Assembly: GCF_000346465.2 (NCBI RefSeq)
Contig: NC_034009.1
Location: forward strand, 13,587,730 to 13,651,729
Length of the DNA: 64,000 bases
Reading direction: 5' to 3'
DNA from: Prunus persica
Taxonomy: Eukaryota; Streptophyta; Magnoliopsida; Rosales; Rosaceae
The notes beneath the pieces are model-generated. The model searched no databases, had not been told where the DNA came from, and worked only from the letters and a program-made list of their open reading frames with translations. Shown piece by piece: positions 55,191 through 64,000 of this stretch. Position numbers and translations under genes: made by a program. Numbering within the stretch: the stretch's first letter is position 1; every line of letters begins with the position of its first letter.

Positions 55191-55875
55191 TGCACTATTT
55201 GACCTCTATTCTTATTTTCTCCACTTGCCTTTTAAATTAAATTTAAATTTAAATTTTGATTTAAGAAATAAAAAATGAAGAAAAATTAACACAATTTACC
55301 TTTCTTAAAATCTTACACCATTCATTTTCCTTCTTTTTCTCTTTTTGTTTTTTCTAGTGATGAATCCTTTTCATATAACGTGATTAACTTATTTTAATGG
55401 AACCTATTGCTTGCACAAAGTGAACTGAGGAACAAATGTTAATTTGTTTTTTTAATCTTATATGCCTAAGTGGACTGAGAAGTATTCCTTCTGGAGGGCG
55501 CTACAAGGATCCATGATTGCACAGTTCAATGGCTATTGTATCAGCACCTACCAAGTGGATGTTGCCTGGATTTTCTCTCATAAGATCTGCTTGATTTCTC
55601 CCCCCAAAATATTTGATCATAGCAGCGGAAATCTAAGCAAAGGATGCATATCCCTGTTATGGTCATCACAATATTTGATTTTTATTTAGGGTTAGGGTTA
55701 AGAAAAGAGGGAGTAAATTATATAATTTTTTCATGCTCAGATTTACATTTTGTCCTTGGTTTATCCTATATATATATATTTTTAGTTTGGTACATATGTC
55801 ATTTGTATTTTGTCAAGTTTAGTCATATAGCATTGGTTAGTTAACTTTTTTAAGACAATAGACAAAATTCTTGCA
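55191..55875. other. Intergenic, with a TTTAGGG-containing repeat
   Basis: No gene seen. About 55660-55720 (GATTTTTATTTAGGGTTAGGGTTAAGAAA...GTAAATTATATAATTTTTT) closely resembles the extreme right of the window (63946-64000), so it belongs to a dispersed repeat. Confidence 0.4.
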
Positions 55876-56140
55876 TCTATATATATAAAGCAAAAGGCAG
55901 AGAATGGTGAAACATTCAAAATACCAGAAAATATCCTTGGTTAATGTAAACATTAAGAACTAAACTTATTAATTAAATGAGGATAATATGGTAAATTCAC
56001 ACTTTTTATAAAAAAATTAAAATTAAATAAAAAAATAATGGATCCTATTTTTATGGAACACTTTTTAATTCTAAAAAAATTTTAAAATTTTTTTAAAAAA
56101 ATGCCTCTCGCAAGCGCGGAAGCGCGTGCAGAGAGGCTAG
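55876..56140 (+). mobile_element. Miniature non-autonomous Helitron
   Basis: It starts TCTATATATATAAAGC and ends GAGAGGCTAG (CTRR type). It is inserted between an A (55875) and a T (56141), as Helitrons require. The 3' end forms a strong hairpin: GCCTCTC pairs with GAGAGGC, and an inner GCAxGCGC / GCGCxTGC stem has the loop GGAA. There is no inverted repeat or target duplication and no coding capacity, as expected for a non-autonomous copy. Confidence 0.8.
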
Positions 56141-56611
56141 TTTTAGATTAACTACAATGTTTTGGAGAGACAAAAGTTACTGTGCATGTGGTCAACGGTG
56201 AACCTAGGAATATTTACAGAGGTGGGCTAATTTTTTTTTTTTTTGTTGGGATCAATTATAAGCCCTATTTTAAAACAAATATATATATATAAAGAAATAT
56301 TTCCTTCAGATTAATGAAAGTGGTATACTTTGTGACTAATTCAGTATATTTCCTTCAAATTAAAAAATATTTTCAGAATTCATTAAAAAATATTAGGCGT
56401 GATAATGGGTCGTGTCGTGTCGGGTTTATGTCGTGTCGAGATTTTAAACAGGTCAGAAATGGTCAACTCAAACACGACCCGTTTATAAACGGGTTGACAC
56501 GACCCAACCCATGTAACCCGCCACCTGTTCATTTTTTATTATAACTAAATTAATAATTTTAACAGTTTGATAAAACTTCCCCCAAATACAACCTAAGTAA
56601 ATAATTAAATA

Positions 56612-56857
56612 CAAATATATATTCATTAATTCAAGTTCAACTCCAAATTGAATAGAAAAGTTCAAGTTCAACTCCAAATTGAACAGAAAAGTTCAAATCA
56701 AGTTACAAAAGTGAAATAATTACAACACAAAATACAAATACATATTCATCAGTTCAAGTTCAACTCCAAATTGAATAGAAAAGTTCAAGTTCAACTCCAA
56801 ATTGAACAGAAAAGTTCAAATCAAGTTACAAGAGTGAAATAATTACAACACAAAATA
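56612..56857. repeat. 123-bp tandem duplication inside the hAT element
   Basis: Two near-identical 123-bp units in the 3' part of the transposon, each with two 31-bp sub-repeats starting TTCAAGTTCAACTCC. They lie between the subterminal motifs and the transposase stop codon. Confidence 0.8.
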
Positions 56858-56909
56858 CAAATAAAAACCAACTTAATAATAATCAGTCTTCATCTTTCAT
56901 TCAACCACA

Positions 56910-59195
56910 TCAACTCTGTCCACCAACAGTGACAGTATTAGAGCCCCCTGCAGAATTTGTAGCATTTATTTCCATCTTGCTAATATCCTCAGTCAATTCT
57001 TCTAGGTTGGGTGCTAAAGTACAATTTTCTACAAAGTAAATAATAAGGATTAAGGTGATGTTGAAAAGAAACAGATACAAGAAATAAGAATTAAAGTTTG
57101 AGCAAATATACCTTTGCCAAATATCCAATCACGCGTACAAACTAGTGCCTCAACATTTTCAGGCTTAAGAGCACTACGATACTGATCAAGCACTCTACCA
57201 CCAACACTAAATGCTGACTCAGATGCAACTGTGGATATTGGAATAGACAATAAATCACGTGCCAAAATTGATAGTTCAGGATATCGAAATTGGTTCACTT
57301 TCCAGAAATCAAGAACATTCAACTTTGTCTTCCTATCAATTTTGGGCTCATCCAAATACAATTGTAACTGAGTCTTTTGGGCAGAAGTGGTAAACTCTTC
57401 ACTTTCAAAGTTATCAAATTCCTATACAAAAATAATAATAACATTAATATGAGCACAAACAGTCAAATGTATATTAAACTTTTATGTATTCCTATAAAAA
57501 TAAATAGTTATTTACCTTCATAACATCCAAGCATTCTTTAGAAACCATGTCATCAACATGAGAACGAGCACCATTTGAGGCACTTGAAGTACCAGAAACA
57601 GATTCAGAAGAAGAATATATCTGAAAATATAAATCAAAGAGAGAGAACAACATATCACGAACTTTAGTCATTTCTTCGGAGTTGTAACCATACAACCTTT
57701 TATAACAAAATTCTACAAATTGAATTTTGTATCTAGGATCCAATATTACAGCAATTGCAGGGATCAAACTATACTCTTTCCAATACTTATCGAACATTTC
57801 CATCATTTGAGTTGCCATAGATTTCATGAAACTATCTGAATCAACCTTTGCCTTTCTCAAAGTATCTTCCACAACAAAAACTTGAGGAAAATACAGATTT
57901 GCTGTTGGGTATTTAGTTCCAGAAAACAAACAAGTCACATCATAAAACACCTTAAGAAACTTGCTAAGTTTTTCCAATTTTCCCCACTCATCTTGAGAAA
58001 GAGAATGTTTGTAATTAGAATCACTCAATTGTAAATGCAGAAACGCACGTTGATAATAAAGTGCACTGTCAATCATAAGAAATGTGGAGTTCCATCTAGT
58101 GGGTACATCTTGACGCAATCCCCTTTTACATTCTAAAGAAACTTGTGCAGCACAATTTAGGAATTTCTGTTTCCTCCCTTGTGAACCTCTAACATACTTA
58201 ATGCTTTCCCTAATTTTCCCCACCGAATCATCAATGTGTTTCAACCCATCTTGCACTATTAAGTTAAGAATGTGAGCACAACATCGAATATAAAAAAACT
58301 TTCCATTCATTAATAATGCATCCTTTAAATTAGGTTGCCCCTTCAACAACTCAACAAAAGTATCATTTGAAGATGCATTATCTAAAGTCATTGAAAAAAG
58401 TTTCTTTTCCACCCCCCAATCAGTCAACAACTTATAGATTTTCTCACACAATGTAACACCAGTATGAGGAGGAGGCATAAAACTAAAATTCAATATTCTT
58501 TTCTGCAATTTCCAATTAACATCAATAAAATGGACAGTGAGACAAAGATAACCATCTGTGGTTATAGACGTCCATAAATCAGATGCCAAACAAACTCTTC
58601 CAGGAACTGAATCCAAAATTTCCTTAAGCTTAGCTTTTTCTCTATTATAAAGACTCAACACATCAGCCTTTGCAGTATTACGAGATACCAATTTAATATC
58701 AGCACAAACATAATTAAACAGTTGCCTAATTCCAGAATACTCAACAAACTGAAAGGGTAGGTCATGCGTGATAATTGCCATCACTAATAATTCACGAAAC
58801 TTCATAGGATCGAACTTGGAAGACCTTGTTAAGATAGCCCCATCAGATTTAGATAATAATAACTGGCCTAAATCACGAGTATCAGTTTTCACACAAGATT
58901 CAATATGACGCTTCAAATTCCTAGTACCATATCTACTATCACACAAATATTTTTGACCACATTTCATACACTTTGCTCTTTGCTCATTATTTTCATCTAT
59001 AGGAAGAATTTCAAATTGAGTCCATACCGCTGATGTGAGTTTTCTACGCCGCTTACCAATCTGAGTTACCACTGCATTGTTGTTGTTTGATGGATCTGAA
59101 TCAACCACATTGTTTCTAACTTCTCCAACTCCAACTCCACCTTCAGCACTTTCGGATACACCGTCAAAAGTATCCATTCCACCTATATGAAACAT
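56910..59195 (-). CDS. hAT transposase with BED zinc finger
   Basis: Exons 57516-59195, 57112-57421 and 56910-57028 join in frame to about 702 aa. An N-terminal BED-type finger (CMKCGQKYLCDSRYGTRNLKRHIESC; C76, C79, H97, C101) binds DNA. The central RNase-H-like catalytic region includes CLASDLWTSITTDGY, SMTLDNASSND, CCAHILNLIVQDGL and DVPTRWNST. The C-terminal hAT dimerisation domain reads LDFWKVNQFRYPELSILARDLLSIP, then TVASESAFSVGGRVLDQYRS. The start could be Met1 (59195) or Met7 (59177), since a CATATAG acceptor-like sequence sits just before the latter and an upstream non-coding exon is likely. It resembles RICESLEEPER/DAYSLEEPER proteins, but the TIRs and target duplication show it is a mobile copy. 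Confidence 0.9.
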
Positions 59196-60211
59196 AATAA
59201 TTTTATATTAAAAATAATAACAATCAAGCAGAATCTGTGCAACAAAACAACAACGAATTTAACAAAAAAAAACACTTACAAAATTATAAATTCCAACACC
59301 TCCAATCGAACCTGAAATGAAATACAAAAGTCCAATACCATAAATAAATTAGAAATAGAACAACAAAAAAAACACTATTAATCTTGATGCTATTGTCTGC
59401 CAGTACATTATTGATAGGTTTCGCGACCTTTATTTCACCACTATCATCACATTCACAATCTAATATTATAGTAATTAGTTTCTCTTTAACAACCCTAAAA
59501 AAAAAAATTCAGAAAACCACCAATCTAAGATTCTAAGACAACCCAAACAAAATAATCAGAAACCAATAGAATAAACGAAAACTACAAAAGGAATTCCGTC
59601 AAATGCAAACTAAGCACAAGAAAAAGAACCAACCTTTGAATCTGATCTGGGTATCGAGACCAACCCTCTTGTTATTTGTTGAGAGGTAGACGAGAGAGAG
59701 TCGAGAGGTAGACGGAGATGAGACCAAAGCAGAGGGAGTAAAGAGATGAGGCTTGGATTGGACTTAGAGAGGAGGGAACTGGTTTGGTGAGCACTGAGCA
59801 GACTAAGGCTAGGCGGCTGTGTGGAAACTGGAAAGGTCGTTCGTTTGTATCCAGAGCGTATGAGTGAGAGGCTAGGGTTATGAACTTATGAATATATATG
59901 TGTGTTAATTTTTTTTTTAAGAGGGTATTAAATTATTAATAAGTATTCTGCTAGGGTTTTAGTTTTTTAGAGTTTGCAAATAAAACGGGTTAATGGGTTC
60001 GATGCGGGTTGACACGACCCCGTTAAATAAACGGGTTAGATAGGTATTATAGCGGGTTGACCCGAAACCCACCCGTTTATTAAACGGGTCAGAATGGGTT
60101 GACCCGAAATTGACCTGTTTTTTTATCGTGCGGGTTGAACCCGCTAATTTCTCGTGCGGGTTTTGAGTCATGTATCGGGTCATATCTGAAATTGCCACCC
60201 CTAAAAAATAT

Positions 60212-62270
60212 ATTCCTATTTTCAGAGAGATGTGAACAAAGAAACGTACAACAAACAAAGAAAACCTGGAAAAACCAATATTCAGAGGCTCAGACGAAGA
60301 ATAATTTGAAGCTCGAGGACTGGCTCAACGGAGTGGTTTAGTTAGGGAGGGTCCATATTTCAAAATTTCCAAAATAGGCAACTTCAATAAATTTGAAAAA
60401 AAAAAAATCAGAGGGATATATAAACATTATTTGAGCCAAATCAAAAGTTGAATAAACCAAAGAAGAGAGAGAGAGAAAAAGAGTCTTTAATAATTGAAGT
60501 ATTGAAGTATTTGGCTGTAGATATGGGCTGTTTTCTAGAAAAAATGGTGGGCTATTATTTAAACTTTTTTTGGATTTAGTTTACACAACTAAGCCTAATT
60601 TGTCTCTCTTCAAAGTCATAACTGGGCTAAAGCCCACTCTAGCCCAAACATGGATCTGTCCTTGCATGTGGTGGTTGCATATTGCCACATCAAATTTCAT
60701 CTACTTGGATAAAATTTATGATTTTGAATTTGAGTGCGAGCAAAACCCAACTACTCCAGTGAAAAATAAGTCAAACTACGAGACCAAAACTGTAATTTGA
60801 CTTTTTTTTCATTGTACAAATAAACTATGTCATCTCCAATCCACCAGAAAATCAGGAGTTCTATTCTCAAATTTGGAACTCCAATGGCTTTCGCATTGCC
60901 CCAATGCATTGGAATTAAGTGTAAATTCATATAGCTATACCAAATTTGATAACAGAACTGAGACTTGGTATTCTTTAAGTGGGACTTACCGAATTTCATC
61001 TCTTTCCCTCATATAGAACCTTCTCATTGGAGCCACTAAACATGATTTCGAATATAGTATTGGTACCCACCAAATAAAACCTCTATAGCTAGTGCTAAGT
61101 ATATGTGGTCCATACTTCTTTTTTATCATTTGATTAAAAGAGAAAATTCATTAGATAAACTAAAACATTATAATAATTAAAGACATTAACAAGATATTTA
61201 AAATATCAATTTTAAGAGGGTAACAAACTAACGTGCTAAAAGTAAAACTAAAGCGGATAAAAGCTGCGTTAAAACTACTAACTCACATCACCATAATTAA
61301 CCATAAGCCCAAACAAAGCCTACAAACCTAATAAAATCAAAATCCTAAAACAACTCAAGAGCCTAAACTAACCCTACCATGACCACCTAAAGAAGGGCCG
61401 TCGCAGCCACACCCACCACCTCATTCGTATAAGATCTAGGGAAAATATGATTTCCAAGCAACTTGTGCATAAGAGAGAATAAATAAACAAAAACAAGAAC
61501 CCTATCAATGAACAATTGGGTGATTTATAACAACCTCTGTCAAAGATTTAGAGAACATGAACGGCATTAGAGAGTGGGTTTTGGAAAAAGGATTTGATTG
61601 AGAACATAGACTAAAAAGGGTTATAGGGAACTTCAATCTAAGCATGGCTCAAAAGACACTAGTGAACTTATTCACTAACCTAAAAGGAAAAGAAGAAAAG
61701 AGAAGAGGGGGAGGAGGGGCAGTGACTCTTCTTCCTCCTCCCCCTCTATGAAGTTTTCCTTTAAAACTCAAGGAGAGAACGATTAGGTTTTTTTTCTTCT
61801 TTCCCCCCTCTTTTTACCTAATAACTGTTGGCGTGCCAGTCTGGACTTTTTATGTGTAATATGTATTTTAATTTAAAACTGCAACTTATTAATTTTTCTG
61901 CACTCTCTGTCAAACCAAAGAAAGATTTTAAAAAGCCATGGCACCACTATCAAAACCCAAGGGATTTTTTTTCCTCAAGAGATGTAACAAAAAAAGAGGA
62001 GAGATTTTAAAAAAAGTCAAGCAAATATAAAGAAAATTCATTTCATCCGAACTGTTCTTGTATCACGAATAAAAATTGGATGCTGACAAATTAACCCCAG
62101 GGATTATTTGCAACTAATGGGAAACGAAAACAAATCAAATTGACCCTTAACTAACCATCAGTAATAAAAATAAACTGACTTCGAAAAGTTTAAATTGCAG
62201 ATATGGCAAGAAAAACCAAAAGCTTTTTAGGTTTGATACATGGTACCTTGGAGCTCTGATCACCCTTCGG
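60212..62270. other. Intergenic region between hAT element and F-box gene
   Basis: AT-rich, with poly-purine stretches (61680-61720) and short GGGCTAAAGCCCACTCTAGCCC motifs near 60625. No convincing gene. The part adjoining 62270 should hold the F-box 3' UTR. Confidence 0.4.
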
Positions 62271-63377
62271 TTATATATCTTGAAGTGAAAGAAAGCTTGG
62301 AGTTAGGTTCCACGCATTCTTAACAAAGCTTGGAAACCCATCAAGCTCGACCTCTACATTGCCCGATGTTGCAAGATTATAAGAGACCAATTTATCCGAA
62401 CGTAACATCAAGACTTTCCTCTCTTCTGTAAATCTCAATATTGGAGCACCAATAAAACTATTTGGGTCTCTAATTTCGAGCTCTTTTGTCCAAGACTCCC
62501 TCATCACCCACACACTCACATCACATATCCTGATAACAAAGAAAGCGAGACAGCCTTGCAAGTCTCCAAGACTATACTTAAATACCTCCTCATCCACCCA
62601 CCAAGAACGCGGTAGTACTAAATCTTGGAAGCGCTCTCTTTCGACATCAAAGGCAGACACGAAAATGGTATTTCGAGGCCGAGCAATCCAGTAAAGAAAA
62701 CCATTCAAATAAAAGTCAGTATGCCTTAGAGGAGTACAGGGCAGAGAGCCAATTTCTCTCCAAATCCCAGATCCCACAGTAAAAATATTTACATCCTGGT
62801 TTTCATCAATCCAAACTACTTTGTAGACTTCAGCAATGGGAGCAAACCCAAACCCCAAAATTGGCTTAAAACAAGGTTTGGTAGGTTGTGGAACAGTTAA
62901 GGACTCACCAGTGATGGGATTGGATAAGTAAAGTTGATGGCTGCCATCAAAACGTTCTATGTCGTAGAAGATGAAACCGTTGCACGAACCCCTAATGAAT
63001 GTACTGCAATCTCGGCCTACTCTTGTGGAAAGCCTGAACACGGCGTCGTTTGCGCTCAAGTCTGTGTCGAGGTAGACCAGGAAGTGACCTGCGGGTTCGG
63101 GGATGGTGTAGCCAGACACCACAAGGCAAGGGCGTGTTCGTGAAAATAGGTGTTTGGTGAATTCAGGGTCTGAGAGGCAACTGCGCCAAGACTTGCACAC
63201 GCGCTTGCAGTGGAAGAGCGTTTTTGTTGGAATTTTGCAGAAGATCTCCATTGTTATATGGTCTGGCAAATGCAGAATGTAGGGTTTCTGATGATGCTCT
63301 TCCTCTTCATCTTCTTGACTTGGAGGACCACCTCTGTCGGTTGGTGGGTGGCTGTGGCACACTTGAGTTTTCTTCAT
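62271..63377 (-). CDS. F-box protein with F-box-associated interaction domain
   Basis: Intronless 368-aa protein. After an acidic, histidine-containing leader, the F-box spans about 34-78 (ILHLPDHITMEIFCKIPTKTLFHCKRVCKSWRSCLSDPEF). An F-box-associated domain follows (SCNGFIFYD, LYLSNPITGESLTVP, GFGFAPIAEVYKVVWI, SLPCTPLRHTDFYLNGFLYWIA, WVMRESWTKELEI). F-box proteins link SKP1-CUL1 ubiquitin ligases to substrates through the C-terminal domain; the substrate is unknown. Conserved positions look intact. An orthologue cannot be named. Confidence 0.9.
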   Translation of the reverse strand: MKKTQVCHSHPPTDRGGPPSQEDEEEEHHQKPYILHLPDHITMEIFCKIPTKTLFHCKRVCKSWRSCLSDPEFTKHLFSRTRPCLVVSGYTIPEPAGHFLVYLDTDLSANDAVFRLSTRVGRDCSTFIRGSCNGFIFYDIERFDGSHQLYLSNPITGESLTVPQPTKPCFKPILGFGFAPIAEVYKVVWIDENQDVNIFTVGSGIWREIGSLPCTPLRHTDFYLNGFLYWIARPRNTIFVSAFDVERERFQDLVLPRSWWVDEEVFKYSLGDLQGCLAFFVIRICDVSVWVMRESWTKELEIRDPNSFIGAPILRFTEERKVLMLRSDKLVSYNLATSGNVEVELDGFPSFVKNAWNLTPSFLSLQDI

Positions 63378-64000
63378 CGATGAAGCACTGTCGATTGTGT
63401 GATCATATATTTATATTGATATGAGTATGTAGGGTATACAGAACTGATCCTACGAACAAGGAGTTAACAACTTAGCAAAAAATACGCGTTTGAATTAAAA
63501 TTGAAAGCCTCGTTCGTTCTCTTGACTTTTGTTGGGAGTAAAGTTTTCTCAAAAAGATAAAAATAATATTATAAATTATCTCTCAAAATAAAGTAATTTG
63601 GTGTCCAAGAAAAATAAAATGGGGGAAGTAGGGTTGCCTGCAAGCAAAGAAAGAAGTGCGTTGCAAGCAAAGAAAACCCTAGCCTCTTCTCACTTGTGTG
63701 CTTATAAAAAGGAGCGCAAAAAATAAAAAATAAAAAATGATGCTCTTGAGCATCAAAACAAATTCTGATCTGTTAACGGGTTGCCCGATGAATTCGTGCC
63801 ATCTTAAACAGAAGCTGTTATAAGTTGTCTAAATTCAATCTAAGACATGTCGGAGACATTGCCAAAATTCTGCAAGCGGCTGCAAAAGAAGATAATAAAA
63901 ATAAGCAAGTAGGTGGCATTTGTCCTTGTGAAAAATACAACTATTTGACTTTTATTTAGGGTTAGGGTTAAGAAATGGGTGAGTAATTTTATATTTTTGT
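63378..64000. other. F-box upstream region and dispersed repeat at window edge
   Basis: A TATATTTATATTG stretch near 63405 (either strand) lies close upstream of the F-box ATG and may be its TATA region. A run of AAATAAAAAATAAAAAATG lies near 63720. 63946-64000 repeats the TTTAGGGTTAGGGTTAAG sequence seen at about 55680. No gene seen. Confidence 0.4.

Larger units (their letters stand above)
56394..60203 (-). mobile_element. hAT transposon, apparently complete
   Basis: Ends TAGGCGTGATAAT and TAGGGGTGGCAAT (right end reversed) form the short terminal inverted repeat. A perfect 8-bp duplication AAAAATAT flanks it (56386-56393 and 60204-60211). Both subterminal regions (56400-56520 and 59990-60180) are crowded with CGGGTTGACACGACCC-like motifs, likely transposase-binding sites. 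A three-exon transposase gene fills the interior. At 3.8 kb with all parts present it may be autonomous. Confidence 0.93.

Noticed and set aside
55676..55700. Interstitial telomere array
   Set aside because: Only about two TTTAGGG-like units, embedded in a dispersed repeat also present at 63950.
1..64000. CRISPR arrays, bacterial operons, rRNA genes or endogenous viral sequence
   Set aside because: None seen; repeats are transposon ends or microsatellites, and all reverse transcriptases belong to copia or gypsy elements by domain order.

Overview
This is a plant nuclear genomic window, clearly dicot-like: RALF peptides, a selenium-binding protein, PPR proteins (one with a DYW domain), a plastid acyl-activating enzyme, an F-box protein, and a dense load of plant transposons. 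The style of the SINEs, Helitron and LTRs suggests a woody rosid such as Rosaceae, but that is an impression only.

Host genes, all on the minus strand: a P-type PPR gene cut short by a copia element (4594-5628); two tandem RALF peptide-hormone precursors (6802-7143 and 8166-8522); a seven-exon selenium-binding protein 1 / methanethiol oxidase gene (10456-14442, 491 aa by my splice model); an intronless PLS-DYW PPR RNA-editing factor resembling Arabidopsis At4g14050 (16609-18441); an 18-exon chloroplast acyl-activating enzyme of the AAE15/AAE16 type (36786-46689, 748 aa); and an F-box gene (62271-63377). They act in different processes and show no sign of forming one pathway.

Transposons fill most of the rest. 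1-4596 is an almost complete Ty1/copia element with one intact polyprotein. 18862-20015 is a long-TIR, Mutator-like element. 20424-34858 is a young 14.4 kb Ty3/gypsy element of the TAT kind, with 1489-bp LTRs differing at about six sites and a CTTAT target duplication. Its gag-pol is broken by stops and frame changes. Downstream of integrase, on the opposite strand, it carries a seven-exon gene for a plant-mobile-domain plus coiled-coil protein. 47448-54085 is a nest: an apparent LINE containing an old copia element, whose 5' LTR was split by a Pack-MULE carrying a fragment of the biosynthetic threonine dehydratase gene. 55876-56140 is a miniature Helitron. 56394-60203 is a hAT transposon with a perfect 8-bp target duplication and an apparently complete three-exon transposase. 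MITEs, SINEs, a fold-back element in an AAE intron, and microsatellites fill the gaps.

The most unusual points are the spliced antisense gene inside the gypsy element, the Pack-MULE whose empty site is preserved in the sister LTR, and the copia element with TA...TA LTR ends whose first three bases act as stop codon for both its own polyprotein and the interrupted PPR gene. Splice sites were placed by eye from GT/AG borders, reading-frame continuity and family knowledge; no alignment or expression data were available.
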